From assembly GCF_016909575.1 (NCBI RefSeq), contig NZ_JAFBGA010000001.1:744001-808000 (forward strand): a stretch of 64,000 bases of DNA, read 5' to 3'. Both the position numbers and the translations under genes were made by a program. Each line of letters begins with the position of its first letter. The stretch's first letter is position 1. The notes beneath the pieces are model-generated. The model did no database searches. It worked only from the letters and a program-made list of their open reading frames with translations, and had not been told where the DNA came from. Positions 52,385-63,017 of the stretch are shown here, piece after piece. The DNA comes from Streptomyces sp. HB132 (GTDB lineage Bacteria; Actinomycetota; Actinomycetes; Streptomycetales; Streptomycetaceae).

Positions 52385-54013
52385 ATGCGCGGAGCCACAC
52401 GAGCCAGGTGGGCCGCATGTGCCGCAGCCGTCGCCCTGACGGCCACGGCCTGCGGTGGAGGGGACAGCGGTGGTGGCGGTGGCGCCGACGGGATCGTGAG
52501 CTCGTCCTGGGGCGATCCGCAGAACCCGCTGGAGCCGGCGAACACCAACGAGGTGCAGGGCGGCAAGGTCCTCGACATGGTCTTCCGGGGGCTCGTGCGG
52601 TACGACCCCAAGACGGGCGAGGCCCAGAACGAGATCGCCCAGAAGATCGAGTCGACCGACTCCCAGAACTTCACCATCACGATCAAGGACAACTGGACGT
52701 TCAGCAACGGCGAGAAGATCACCGCGAAGTCCTTCGTCGACGCGTGGAACTACGGCGCCGCGCTGAAGAACAACCAGAAGAACGCCTACTTCTTCCAGTA
52801 CATCGACGGTTACGACAAGGTCCACCCCGAGTCCGGCAGCGCGACCGCCGACACCCTCTCCGGCCTGAAGGTGGTCAACGGCACGACCTTCACGGCCAAG
52901 CTGTCGCAGAAGTTCTCGCTCTGGCCCGACACCCTCGGCTACGCGGCCTTCGTGCCGCTGCCCAAGGTCTTCTACTCCGACCACGAAGCCTGGCTCTCCA
53001 AGCCGATCGGCAACGGTCCCTACACGATCGACCAGTACGCCAAGGGCTCCTCGATGAACCTGCGCCGTTGGGACGGCTACCCCGGATCGGACAAGGCGCA
53101 GAACGGCGGCATCGACCTCAAGGTCTACACCGACAACAACACCGCCTACACCGACCTGACCGCGGGCAACCTCGACCTGGTCGACGACGTGCCGGCGTCG
53201 CAGCTCAAGAACGTCGGGGCGGACCTGGGCGACCGGTACATCAACACACCCGCCGGCATCATCCAGACGCTCGCCTTCCCGTTCTACGAGAAGGCATGGG
53301 ACACCCCCGACGCGGTCAAGGTCCGCCAGGGCCTGTCGATGGCGATCAACCGTGACCAGATCACCAACCAGATCTTCCAGAAGACCCGCACCCCCGCTTC
53401 CGACTGGACCTCGCCGGTCCTCGGCGAGGAGGGCGGTTTCAAGGAGGGCCTCTGCGGCTCCGCCTGCGAGTACGACAAGGCGGAGGCCAAGAAGCTGATC
53501 CAGGAGGGCGGCGGCATCCCCGGCGGCCAGCTGAAGATCTCGTACAACGCGGACACCGGCTCCCACAAGGAGTGGGTCGACGCGGTCTGCAACAGCATCA
53601 ACAACGTCATGGGGAACAGCAAGGCGTGCGTCGGCGGGCCCGTCGGGACCTTCGCCGACTTCCGCAGCCAGGTCTCCACCCAGAAGCTGACCGGGGCCTG
53701 GCGCGCGGGCTGGCAGATGGACTACCCGCTCATCCAGAACTTCCTGCAGCCGCTCTACTACACCAACGCCCCGTCCAACGACGGCAAGTGGAGCGACCAG
53801 AAGTTCGACGACCTGATCGACAAGGCCAACGCGGAGAGCGACAAGGCCAAGGCCGTCACCACCTTCCAGGACGCCGAGAAGGTCCTCGTCGACCAGATGC
53901 CCGTCATCCCGCTCTGGTACCAGAACGGCAGCGCGGGCTATTCGGACAGGGTCGAGAACGTCTCGCTGAACCCCTTCAGCGTCCCGGTGTACGACCAGAT
54001 CAAGGTCAAGTGA
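52385..54013 (+). CDS. Oligopeptide-binding lipoprotein, second Opp/Dpp system
   Basis: 542-aa family 5 solute-binding lipoprotein. The signal peptide ends TATAC with Cys23, then a Gly-rich linker. The fold is clear: SSSWGDPQNPLEPANTNEVQ, KVLDMVFRGLVRYDPKTGEA, FSNGEKITAKSFVDAWNYGA, IGNGPYTIDQYAKGSSMNL and GAWRAGWQMDYPLIQNFLQP. It closely resembles DppA/OppA proteins for peptides. CTAGGAGG sits 6 nt before the ATG. It heads a five-gene operon in the order binding protein, DppB, DppC, DppD, DppF, different from the bldK-like operon just upstream. A 19-bp hairpin follows the gene. Confidence 0.93.
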   Translation: MRGATRARWAACAAAVALTATACGGGDSGGGGGADGIVSSSWGDPQNPLEPANTNEVQGGKVLDMVFRGLVRYDPKTGEAQNEIAQKIESTDSQNFTITIKDNWTFSNGEKITAKSFVDAWNYGAALKNNQKNAYFFQYIDGYDKVHPESGSATADTLSGLKVVNGTTFTAKLSQKFSLWPDTLGYAAFVPLPKVFYSDHEAWLSKPIGNGPYTIDQYAKGSSMNLRRWDGYPGSDKAQNGGIDLKVYTDNNTAYTDLTAGNLDLVDDVPASQLKNVGADLGDRYINTPAGIIQTLAFPFYEKAWDTPDAVKVRQGLSMAINRDQITNQIFQKTRTPASDWTSPVLGEEGGFKEGLCGSACEYDKAEAKKLIQEGGGIPGGQLKISYNADTGSHKEWVDAVCNSINNVMGNSKACVGGPVGTFADFRSQVSTQKLTGAWRAGWQMDYPLIQNFLQPLYYTNAPSNDGKWSDQKFDDLIDKANAESDKAKAVTTFQDAEKVLVDQMPVIPLWYQNGSAGYSDRVENVSLNPFSVPVYDQIKVK

Positions 54014-54020
54014 CCCCCTG

Positions 54021-54062
54021 AAGCCGGGGGCCGGTGCGGCGTCCCGCACCGGCCCCCGGCTT
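54021..54062 (+). terminator. Intra-operon hairpin after the second binding-protein gene
   Basis: Perfect 19-bp arms (54021-54039 and 54044-54062) with a 4-nt loop, 7 bp after the stop and 42 bp before the permease start. Same position in the operon as the hairpin at 48249-48286. Confidence 0.78.
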
Positions 54063-54104
54063 TCCGGTCCGCCCGCCCGCTCGCCCCGACCCCCGGAGCC
54101 CCTC

Positions 54105-55028
54105 ATGGGACGTTATGTGATCCGGCGGCTGCTGCAGATGATCCCCGTCTTCTTCGGCACCACGCTGCTGATCTTCCTCATGGTGAACGTGATGGGCGAC
54201 CCCATCGCGGGCCTCTGCGGTGACCGCCAGTGCGACCCCGCGACCGCCGCCCAGCTGCGCACCGAGTTCGGCCTCGACAAGCCGGTCTGGCAGCAGTACC
54301 TGACCTACATGGGCAACATCTTCACCGGTGACTTCGGCACGGCCTTCAACGGGCAGAAGGTCACGGAGCTGATGGCCACCGCCTTCCCCATCACCATCCG
54401 GCTGACCATCGTCGCGATCGTGTTCGAGATCGTCATCGGCATCAGCCTCGGCGTCGTCACCGGACTGCGCCGCGGCCGGCCCGTCGACACCTCGGTGCTG
54501 ATCCTGACCCTGGTCGTCATCGCCGTACCGACCTTCGTCACCGGCCTCCTGCTCCAGCTCCTCCTCGGCGTGGAGTGGGGCATCATCAAGCCGTCCGTCT
54601 CCTCCGAGGCGCCGCTCGACGAGCTCATCGTCCCCGGGCTGGTCCTGGCCTCCGTGTCCCTGGCCTACGTCACCCGGCTCACCCGGACCTCGATCGCCGA
54701 GAACGCCCGCGCCGACTACGTCCGCACCGCCGTCGCGAAGGGGCTGCCCCGGCGGCGGGTGGTCGTGCGGCACCTGCTGCGCAACTCCCTCATCCCCGTC
54801 GTCACCTTCATCGGTACCGACGTGGGCGCACTGATGGGCGGGGCGATCGTCACCGAGCGGATCTTCAACATCCACGGGGTCGGCTACCAGCTCTACCAGG
54901 GCATCCTGCGCCAGAACTCCCAGACCGTCGTCGGGTTCGTCACCGTCCTGGTCCTCGTCTTCCTGGCGGCGAACCTGATCGTCGACCTCCTGTACGCCGT
55001 ACTCGACCCGAGGATCCGCTATGCCTGA
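54105..55028 (+). CDS. Oligopeptide ABC transporter permease (DppB type)
   Basis: 307-aa permease with six helices: MGRYVIRRLLQMIPVFFGTT, LTIVAIVFEIVIGISLGVVT, LILTLVVIAVPTFVTGLLLQ and others. The EAA loop is YVRTAVAKGLPRRRVVVRHL, and the C-terminus is LLYAVLDPRIRYA. A short Cys pair (LCGDRQCDP) lies in the first extracytoplasmic loop. Its last 8 bp overlap the DppC-type gene. With that gene it forms the membrane channel for the lipoprotein above. Confidence 0.93.
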   Translation: MGRYVIRRLLQMIPVFFGTTLLIFLMVNVMGDPIAGLCGDRQCDPATAAQLRTEFGLDKPVWQQYLTYMGNIFTGDFGTAFNGQKVTELMATAFPITIRLTIVAIVFEIVIGISLGVVTGLRRGRPVDTSVLILTLVVIAVPTFVTGLLLQLLLGVEWGIIKPSVSSEAPLDELIVPGLVLASVSLAYVTRLTRTSIAENARADYVRTAVAKGLPRRRVVVRHLLRNSLIPVVTFIGTDVGALMGGAIVTERIFNIHGVGYQLYQGILRQNSQTVVGFVTVLVLVFLAANLIVDLLYAVLDPRIRYA

Positions 55029-56013
55029 GCAGAAGCCGTGGGACGAGTCGATGGGCAGCGGGGCGATCTCGGGGGCCGGTGCGGGCGGGGCCATGGACCT
55101 CGCCGTCGACGAGGGCACCACACTGGAGAAGACGCCCGGCGGCCCGGACGGCACCGGGCCCGCGGGCAAGCCGCGCAGCCTGTGGTCCGACGCCTGGCGC
55201 GACCTGCGCCGCAACCCGGTCTTCATCGTCTCCGGGCTGGTCATCCTCTTCCTGGTGATCATCTCGATCTGGCCGTCGCTGATCACCGACCAGGACCCGC
55301 TCGACTGCGACCTCGCCAAGGCCCAGGAGGGCTCCCAGCCCGGGCACCCCTTCGGCTACGACGGACAGGGCTGCGACGTCTACACCCGCACCGTCTACGG
55401 CGCACGGACCTCGGTGACCGTCGGTGTCCTGTCCACCCTCGGGGTCTCGCTGCTCGGCGGCGTACTGGGCGGTCTCGCCGGCTTCTTCGGCGGGGTCTGG
55501 GACGCCGTGCTCTCCCGCATCACGGACGTCTTCTTCGGTATCCCCGTGGTCCTCGGGGGCCTGGTCTTCCTGTCCGTCGTCACCAGCTCCACCGTCTGGC
55601 CGGTGATCGGCTTCATCGTGCTGCTCGGCTGGCCCCAGATCGCCCGTATCTCACGCGGCTCCGTCATCACGGCCAAGCAGAACGACTACGTCCAGGCCGC
55701 CAGGGCGCTGGGAGCCTCCAATTCGCGGATGATGCTGCGCCACATCACGCCCAACGCCATCGCCCCCGTCATCGTCGTCGCGACCATCGCCCTGGGGACG
55801 TACATCTCGCTGGAGGCGACCCTCTCCTACCTCGGGGTCGGCCTGAAACCGCCGGCCGTCTCCTGGGGCATCGACATCTCCGCCGCCTCCCAGTACGTCC
55901 GTAACGCGCCGCATATGCTGTTGTGGCCCGCCGGCGCGCTGGCCGTGACCGTGCTCGCGTTCATCATGCTCGGCGACGCGGTGCGCGACGCCCTCGACCC
56001 CAAGCTGCGCTGA
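55021..56013 (+). CDS. Oligopeptide ABC transporter permease (DppC type)
   Basis: 330-aa permease. A long Gly/Pro-rich cytoplasmic tail (about 55 residues) precedes helix 1 (PVFIVSGLVILFLVIISIWP), the DppC periplasmic part with HPFGYDGQGCDVYTRTVYGA, and four to five further helices. The EAA loop reads YVQAARALGASNSRMMLRHI and the C-terminus MLGDAVRDALDPKLR. The ATG overlaps the DppB gene by 8 bp. It is the partner permease of the second Opp system. Confidence 0.93.
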   Translation: MPEQKPWDESMGSGAISGAGAGGAMDLAVDEGTTLEKTPGGPDGTGPAGKPRSLWSDAWRDLRRNPVFIVSGLVILFLVIISIWPSLITDQDPLDCDLAKAQEGSQPGHPFGYDGQGCDVYTRTVYGARTSVTVGVLSTLGVSLLGGVLGGLAGFFGGVWDAVLSRITDVFFGIPVVLGGLVFLSVVTSSTVWPVIGFIVLLGWPQIARISRGSVITAKQNDYVQAARALGASNSRMMLRHITPNAIAPVIVVATIALGTYISLEATLSYLGVGLKPPAVSWGIDISAASQYVRNAPHMLLWPAGALAVTVLAFIMLGDAVRDALDPKLR

Positions 56014-56026
56014 GGAGCCCGCTGCC

Positions 56027-56993
<967 letters not shown>

Positions 56994-57004
<11 letters not shown>

Positions 57005-58196
57005 GGACACCGGACGCGGGGGCGCCGCGGGGGGCTCCACGCTGCTCTCCGAGGCGCGGGAGGCGGGACGAACGCAGCCGTACGCCGAGGGGGACCCGAT
57101 CCTGGAGGTGCGCGGCCTGGTCAAGCACTACCCGCTGACCAGGGGCATCCTCTTCAAGAAGCAGATCGGCGCGGTCAAGGCCGTCGACGGTGTGGACTTC
57201 GACCTGGCGGCCGGCGAGACGCTCGGCATCGTCGGTGAGTCCGGCTGCGGCAAGTCGACCGTCGCCAAGATGCTCGTGAACCTCGAACCGCCGACCGGGG
57301 GCGTGATCCGGTACAAGGGCGAGGACGTCACGAAGCTGTCCGGCCGCGCGCTCAAGGCCGTGCGCCGCAACATCCAGATGGTGTTCCAGGACCCGTACAC
57401 CTCGCTGAACCCCCGGATGACGGTGGGCGACATCATCGGGGAGCCCTACGAGATCCACCCCGAGGTGGCGCCCAAGGGGAGCCGGCTGCGGAAGGTCCAG
57501 GACCTGCTCGACGTCGTCGGTCTGAACCCGGAGTACATCAACCGCTATCCGCACCAGTTCTCCGGCGGTCAGCGCCAGCGCATCGGGATCGCCCGCGGCC
57601 TCGCGCTCAACCCGGAGATCATCGTCGCGGACGAGCCGGTCTCCGCGCTCGACGTGTCGGTCCAGGCCCAGGTCGTCAACCTGCTGGACCGGCTGCAGGC
57701 CGAATTCCACCTGAGCTTCCTCTTCATCGCGCACGACCTGTCCATCGTCCGGCACATCTCGGACCGGGTCGGCGTCATGTACCTCGGCCGCATCGTCGAG
57801 ATCGGCACGGACGAGGAGATCTACGACCACCCGACGCACCCGTACACCCAGGCCCTGCTGTCGGCCGTCCCGGTGCCCGACCCGACGGCCCGTGAGCACC
57901 GCGAACGGATCATCCTGCACGGTGACGTGCCCTCCCCGGCGAACATCCCGTCCGGCTGCCGCTTCCGCACCCGCTGCTGGAAGGCCCAGGAGCGCTGCCG
58001 GCTCGAGGTGCCGCTGCTTGCCGTACCGGCGGTCTTCCGGGAATCGGAGACACCGGCCCGCCACGACTCGGCCTGCCACTTCGCCGAGGAGAAGCAGGTG
58101 GTGCCGCAGGAAGGGGCTCGGGAGACGCCCGAGGGCGAGGAGCCGCCGTCCCCGGGCAAGGACGATCCGAGTCCCGAGGGGCCGGATCTCGGCTGA
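56994..58196 (+). CDS. Oligopeptide ABC transporter ATPase (DppF type)
   Basis: 400-aa ATPase, longer than usual because of an N-terminal extension (about 30 residues) and a C-terminal tail of about 45 residues rich in Glu, Pro and Gly. Core motifs: [20 protein letters not shown], Walker [27 protein letters not shown], signature [16 protein letters not shown], Walker [17 protein letters not shown] and [18 protein letters not shown]. It completes the second Opp transporter. No clear terminator follows. Confidence 0.93.
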
Positions 58197-58412
58197 ACGA
58201 GGAGTGGTGAACGGTCCTCAGATCCGTTAACACACAGGCAACTCGACCGTCGCCACACCGATATGTGAACGTCCCACCATGGAGAACGTACGGCCGTGCG
58301 GGTGCCGTGAACCGGCCGGGGCGTTCATCACGTCGTCCCGGCCGGTCTCCCCTTCCCGCACACCCCACAGGTCCTCTTGTCCATCGGCGGACCGCGGTGG
58401 AGTATCGCTCGG

Positions 58413-59528
58413 GTGATACTCACACGGGGAGCCAGAATCACCGGAGCGGTGCTCTGCGCCGTGCTCGCGGCCGTCGTCGCGGGGTGGATCGTGCGGGATC
58501 TCCGGGCCGTCGGCGATCCGCTCGTGCTGCTGCGTTACTGGGCCGGTTACTCGGACGGATGGCCGAAGAAGCCGCCCGCCACCCTGCAGGCCGATCCCGT
58601 GCTGCTCGTCGCCCACGTGCTCGCCCTGATCGCCGCACTGCGCTCTCCGATCGCCGCGTCCGCGCTGGTCGCCACCGGACTGGTCACCCTCGTCCTGCGG
58701 CTGCCGGGCGTCTGGACCATCGGCTCGCCCTGGATGGACGGGCGGTACAGCGACGAACTGCGCACCCGCGCACTCGTCGGCACCTTCGTCACGCTCGCCG
58801 CGGGCCTCGCGCTCGTCATCACCGGAGCCGCCGGCCGCCGACAGCCCGAGGACTTCTACGAGCCCCGGCCCACCAGGCCCGGCCGGGGGGCCGGGGTCAC
58901 GGCCTTCCTGGTTCTCGGAGCCGCGGGCGCCGTCGTGATCGCCTGGGAGGTCCGCCAGCTCTTCACGCTGCCCGACCAGGTCCATACCGACTGGTTCATC
59001 GGCGGAGAGGCCCTCACGCTCGGGCTGACCGCCGCGCCGCCCGGCTGGAGCAGCGTGGCACTCGGTGCTGTCTGCCTGACGGTGGCGTGGACCGCGCTCT
59101 TCCGCGCCGTCCACGCCCGCCCGCTCGGCATGATCGCCGCCGGACTCCTGTCGGTCGCCGGCGGCTGCGGGATCGCCCGTGCCGTTCACCACGCGTGGCT
59201 GGAGCACTTCGGCGAGGCGCGGACCGAGCAACAGCTCGTCATCCTCACCTCGTTCTTCCTCGCCTTCGCCGGGGCGACGGCCCTGCTCGTCCTGGCGCGC
59301 GGGGGCTTCGCGGACAGCGAGGGGCAGGGGTACGGCGGTCACGGCTACCCGCAGGGCGGTGCGCCCGGCTACGGCTACCCCCAGGGCGGGGCCACGGGCT
59401 ACGGCTACCCGCAGGGCGCCACTCCGGGCTACGGATACCCGCCGGGCGGTCCGCCCGGGCACGGCGGTCCGCCGGGCGGCGGCGGAGGCGCCCCACCGCC
59501 GCCCGCGTCCCCGCCGCCCGGCTGGTGA
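58413..59528 (+). CDS. Membrane protein with C-terminal Gly-Tyr-Pro-Gln repeats
   Basis: 371-aa protein with about eight hydrophobic segments (first: ITGAVLCAVLAAVVAGWIVR) in two similar halves, each containing a W-rich extracytoplasmic loop (RYWAGYSDGWPKKPPATLQA and FTLPDQVHTDWFIGGEAL). The last 70 residues are a repeat of GYGYPQGG-like units ending in polyproline. Such GYP tails are common in Streptomyces membrane proteins and are probably disordered and cytoplasmic. I do not recognise a functional family. The start is uncertain: the GTG at 58413 is 3-4 nt after TATCGCT, and a TTG at 58377 is also in frame. Confidence 0.75.
   Translation: MILTRGARITGAVLCAVLAAVVAGWIVRDLRAVGDPLVLLRYWAGYSDGWPKKPPATLQADPVLLVAHVLALIAALRSPIAASALVATGLVTLVLRLPGVWTIGSPWMDGRYSDELRTRALVGTFVTLAAGLALVITGAAGRRQPEDFYEPRPTRPGRGAGVTAFLVLGAAGAVVIAWEVRQLFTLPDQVHTDWFIGGEALTLGLTAAPPGWSSVALGAVCLTVAWTALFRAVHARPLGMIAAGLLSVAGGCGIARAVHHAWLEHFGEARTEQQLVILTSFFLAFAGATALLVLARGGFADSEGQGYGGHGYPQGGAPGYGYPQGGATGYGYPQGATPGYGYPPGGPPGHGGPPGGGGGAPPPPASPPPGW
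59340..59460 (+). repeat. Coding tandem repeats (GYGYPQGG units)
   Basis: Four near-identical units of about 30 bp (core GGCTACCCGCAGGGCGG) at the 3' end of the membrane-protein gene. Confidence 0.8.
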
Positions 59529-59534
59529 CGGGCC

Positions 59535-61661
59535 CTACGGCCGTGGCAGCCCCAGGGACCGCCTGAGGAAGTCCACCTGGAGCAGCAGCAGGTTCTCGGC
59601 GACCTGTTCCTGAGGCGTCATGTGCGTCACCCCGCTCAGCGGCAGCACCTCGTGAGGGCGTCCGGCGGACAACAGCGCGGACGAGAGCTTCAGCGCGTGT
59701 GCGACCACCACGTTGTCGTCGGCCATTCCGTGGACGATCATCATGGGCCGTGCCGTGCCGGCGGCTTCGGAGAGCCCTTCGTCGGTCACCAGGGAGCTGC
59801 GGGCGTACACCTCGGGCTGCTTCGCCGGGTCGCCGAGATAGCGCTCGGTGTAGTGGGTGTCGTAGAGCCGCCAGTCCGTCACCGGTGCGCCGACGACGGC
59901 CGCGTGGAAGACGTCGGGGCGCCGCAGTACCGCGAGCGCGGAGAGGTAGCCGCCGTACGACCAGCCGCGCATCGCCACCTTCGAGAGGTCCAGGGGGAAG
60001 CGGGCGGCCAGCGCGTGCAGCGCCTCGACCTGGTCGTCGAGTGTGAGGGTGAAATCGTCCCGGACCGCCTTCTCCCAACCGGGCGAACGTCCCGGCGCGC
60101 CACGGCCGTCGGCGACGACCACGGCGAAACCGTGGTCCGCGAACCACTGCGACGTGAGGTGCGGGTTGTGGGCGGCGACCACCCGGCGCCCGTGCGGGCC
60201 GCCGTACGGATCCATCAGGACCGGAAGCGGCCCGTCTGATTCCCTGTAGTCGGTGGGGAGCAACACGGCGCACGGAATCCGCCGTGCGCCCCCCTCCGTC
60301 AGCCGGACCCTCGCGGTCAGGACCGGCTCCTGGGCGAGGTTCGCCACGGTGGCGATCCGCTTGCCGTCACGCAGTACCTGCACGGCCTTGCCCGGGTACT
60401 CCGGAGAAGCCGACACCAGCACCGTCACGCCGCCCCCGCGAACCGCGGAGTGCACCCCGACGCCCTCGCTGACGCGCTCCACGCCCAGCTCGTTGACCCG
60501 GTACACATGGCTCTGTCCCGTCTCCGGGTCCGCGGCGTCCTCGCCCGCTACGGCCTCCACCAGGATGTCCGACTCCCCGACGTCCAGGACCGCCTGGATG
60601 TGCAGCCGACTGCCGGTCAGCGGCCTGTCCCCGACCGAGAGCACGCGTGCGCCCCCTTCGTCGGCGACCCGTACGAGCTGCCCGTCGGGCGCCCAGGCGG
60701 GCACCCCGTCGAAGAGGTCGAGCCAGACGGCGTCCTCGTCGACGTGCACCGTACGGGTCGCGCCGCTCTCGGTGTCGACGGCCAGATACCGCTGGCTGCG
60801 CTGGTCACGGGCCTGCACCAGGAGCAGCGGGGCCCCGTGCGAGGACCAGTGCGCCCGCGCCAGATAAGGGAAGCGGAAACGGTCCCAGACCACCTCCGTG
60901 CGGTTCCCGTCCAGGTCCGTCACGAAGAGCCGCACCTCCGCGTCGGCCGTTCCCGCCGCCGGATAGCGCACCTCCGCGGGCTTGTTCCCGGGGTGCGCCG
61001 GATCGGCGATCCACCACCGCTGTACGGCGCTGTCGTCGACCCGGGCGACCAGCAGGCGGTCCGAGTCCGGCGACCACCAGAAACCGCGGTAGCGGCTCAT
61101 CTCCTCGGCCGCGATGAACTCCGCGAGGCCGTACGAGGTGTGCGCGTCCTCCGGTTCGGCGATCGGCCGGTCGCCGTCCCCCTCCGCCCCCACGACGCGC
61201 AGCGCGCCCCGCGCGACGTAGGCGACGTGCCGGCCGTCGGGGGAGGGGCGGGGATCGATCACCGGGCCCGGCACCGGCAGGGCGCGCGCCGTGCCCGCCC
61301 TCAGCTCGGCGACGTACGCCTTTCCGGAGAGCGCGAAGGCGGCCAACTCGGCCGCGTCGTCCACCGCGTACCCCACGATGCCCGCCGAACCCTCCCGGGT
61401 CCGCTCGCGCCGCGCCCGCTCCTGCGGCGACAGCTTCTCCACCGAACCACCCAGCAGGGCCACGGGGTCGGCGGCGACCCGCTCCTCGCCCGTGCCGGTG
61501 TCCAGCACCATGAGCCGGTTCGCCCGGTCGCTGCCGGAGGACGAACGGAGGAAGAGCACCCGCGTCCCATCCGGTGAGACGGTGAATGCCCGTGGTGCGC
61601 CGAGAGTGAACCTCTGGGTCCGGGCGTGCTGGCGGGGGAAAGACAGCTTCTGCGAGGTCAT
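59535..61661 (-). CDS. S9-family prolyl oligopeptidase (dipeptidyl peptidase IV-like)
   Basis: 708-aa cytoplasmic peptidase. An N-terminal beta-propeller (FTVSPDGTRVLFLRS, FWWSPDSDRLLVARVDDSAV, including the DPPIV-type EEMSRYRGFWW segment) is followed by the alpha/beta-hydrolase domain. Catalytic triad: S568 in RGWSYGGYLS, Asp in HGMADDNVVV, His in SGVTHMTPQEQ. The oxyanion region MDPYGGPHGRRV is present. It cleaves short peptides, typically after proline. It follows two oligopeptide uptake operons, so a role in processing imported peptides is possible. The ATG at 61661 (MTSQKLSFPRQ) is well supported. It converges on the repeat-tailed membrane-protein gene 6 bp away. Confidence 0.93.
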   Translation of the reverse strand: MTSQKLSFPRQHARTQRFTLGAPRAFTVSPDGTRVLFLRSSSGSDRANRLMVLDTGTGEERVAADPVALLGGSVEKLSPQERARRERTREGSAGIVGYAVDDAAELAAFALSGKAYVAELRAGTARALPVPGPVIDPRPSPDGRHVAYVARGALRVVGAEGDGDRPIAEPEDAHTSYGLAEFIAAEEMSRYRGFWWSPDSDRLLVARVDDSAVQRWWIADPAHPGNKPAEVRYPAAGTADAEVRLFVTDLDGNRTEVVWDRFRFPYLARAHWSSHGAPLLLVQARDQRSQRYLAVDTESGATRTVHVDEDAVWLDLFDGVPAWAPDGQLVRVADEGGARVLSVGDRPLTGSRLHIQAVLDVGESDILVEAVAGEDAADPETGQSHVYRVNELGVERVSEGVGVHSAVRGGGVTVLVSASPEYPGKAVQVLRDGKRIATVANLAQEPVLTARVRLTEGGARRIPCAVLLPTDYRESDGPLPVLMDPYGGPHGRRVVAAHNPHLTSQWFADHGFAVVVADGRGAPGRSPGWEKAVRDDFTLTLDDQVEALHALAARFPLDLSKVAMRGWSYGGYLSALAVLRRPDVFHAAVVGAPVTDWRLYDTHYTERYLGDPAKQPEVYARSSLVTDEGLSEAAGTARPMMIVHGMADDNVVVAHALKLSSALLSAGRPHEVLPLSGVTHMTPQEQVAENLLLLQVDFLRRSLGLPRP

Positions 61662-61734
61662 GGCACCGAACCTAGCCCTCGGCGGGCCGGTCCGTGCGCC
61701 CCTCGTGCTGCTGTGCCCCGATCAATGCGTCGGC

Positions 61735-61753
61735 ACGGATAGTTATGATCCGT
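61735..61753. promoter_or_regulatory. Small inverted repeat around a -10-like element
   Basis: ACGGAT-AGTTATG-ATCCGT, 6-bp arms, with TATGAT (61744-61749) inside it. It lies between the S9 peptidase and the small membrane protein genes and may be a promoter with an operator. Confidence 0.35.
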
Positions 61754-61828
61754 AGCGCTCGGTGGGTAAGAACCCGCTGGCTCCATGTGTGCTGCCCGTC
61801 CCGACCGTACTGATGGAGGTGAACCGCC

Positions 61829-62023
61829 GTGGCACTCTCGATTTCGGCGGTGGTGCTGCTGGCGATCGTCGTCTTCCTGCTGATCCGGAAATCCGGACTG
61901 AAGGGCGGACACGCGGTGGTCTGCATGTTGCTGGGGTTCTACCTCGCGAGCTCGTCGATCGCCCCGACCATCTCGGAGGTGACGTCGAACGTGGCAGGCA
62001 TGATCGGGGGAATCAAGTTCTGA
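61829..62023 (+). CDS. Small conserved membrane protein
   Basis: 64-aa protein: a first helix ALSISAVVLLAIVVFLLIRK, a basic turn SGLKGGHA and a second hydrophobic stretch VVCMLLGFYLASSSIAPTIS, ending AGMIGGIKF. The same pattern is common in Streptomyces as an unnamed small membrane protein. The GTG start has GGAGGTGA 6 nt upstream, which is strong. It lies upstream of mshB in the same direction, but mshB has its own -10 box. Confidence 0.8.
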   Translation: MALSISAVVLLAIVVFLLIRKSGLKGGHAVVCMLLGFYLASSSIAPTISEVTSNVAGMIGGIKF

Positions 62024-62087
62024 CGACGGGCGCCGCCGGCCGGCCCGGAACACCCCGGGGCGTTCGGTCCGTGGGGCCGCCTGCTCG

Positions 62088-62093
62088 TAGGGT
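62088..62093 (+). promoter_or_regulatory. -10 box of a leaderless promoter (mshB)
   Basis: TAGGGT followed by 6 nt (GGCCCC) and the ATG at 62100. No ribosome-binding site is visible. Confidence 0.6.
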
Positions 62094-62099
62094 GGCCCC

Positions 62100-63017
62100 A
62101 TGAAGGACCTTCCCGCCCGCCGTCTGCTTCTGGTGCACGCCCACCCCGACGACGAGTCGATCATCAACGGCGCCACCATGGCCAGATACGCGGCCGAGGG
62201 CGCCCACGTCGCCCTGGTGACGTGCACCCTCGGCGAGGAGGGTGAGGTCATCCCGCCCGGTCTCGCGCATCTCGCCGCGGACCGGGAGGGCGGCCTGGGC
62301 GAACACCGCGCGGGTGAACTCGCGGCCGCGATGCGGAAGCTCGGGGTCACCGACCACCGCTTCCTGGGCGGTCCCGGCCGGTTCCACGACTCCGGGATGA
62401 TGGGCACGGAGCAGAACCACCGGCCGGGTGCCTTCTGGGCCGCCGACGTCGACGAGGCGGCCGGCCACCTCGTGGGGGTGATCCGATCCCTGCGCCCCCA
62501 GGTCCTGGTGACGTACGACCCCGACGGCGGCTACGGCCACCCCGACCACATCCAGGCGCACCGCGTCGCGACGCGTGCCGCGGACCTGGCCGCAGATCCC
62601 GCGTACGACGCCGGAGCCGGAGCCCCGCACACCGTCGCCAAGGTCTACTGGAACCGGGTGCCCCGCTCCGTGGCCGAGGACGCCTTCGCACGGCTGAGGG
62701 ACACCGCCGCCGACGCCTTCCCCGGGATCGCCGCGATCGACGACGTACCCGGTGTCGTGGACGACGCCGGGATCACCACGGAGATCGACGGCTCGGCGTA
62801 CGCCGGGGCGAAGACCGCCGCGATGCGGGCACACGTCACCCAGATCGCCGTGGACGGAACGTTCTTCGCTCTTTCGAACGACCTCGGGCAGCCCGTTTTC
62901 ACCACCGAGTACTACGAGTTGGTGCGGGGCACCCCGGGCGCCGAGGAAGGCGCCAGGGAGCACGACCTCTTCGCGGGCCTGCCGGAAGAGCCCCTCGCAC
63001 CGGGGGCACGGGCATGA
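62100..63017 (+). CDS. mshB: N-acetyl-GlcN-inositol deacetylase (mycothiol biosynthesis)
   Basis: 305-aa zinc-dependent LmbE-family deacetylase that removes the acetyl group from GlcNAc-Ins in mycothiol synthesis. Zinc ligands H15 and D18 in [14 protein letters not shown] and H147 in [14 protein letters not shown] are in the expected places. [15 protein letters not shown] is the MshB-type substrate loop that separates it from the mycothiol conjugate amidase, and the C-terminal [20 protein letters not shown] fits MshB. Mycothiol is the actinobacterial redox buffer. The stop overlaps the ATG of the next gene (ATGA), so they are coupled. Confidence 0.94.
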   Translation: MKDLPARRLLLVHAHPDDESIINGATMARYAAEGAHVALVTCTLGEEGEVIPPGLAHLAADREGGLGEHRAGELAAAMRKLGVTDHRFLGGPGRFHDSGMMGTEQNHRPGAFWAADVDEAAGHLVGVIRSLRPQVLVTYDPDGGYGHPDHIQAHRVATRAADLAADPAYDAGAGAPHTVAKVYWNRVPRSVAEDAFARLRDTAADAFPGIAAIDDVPGVVDDAGITTEIDGSAYAGAKTAAMRAHVTQIAVDGTFFALSNDLGQPVFTTEYYELVRGTPGAEEGAREHDLFAGLPEEPLAPGARA

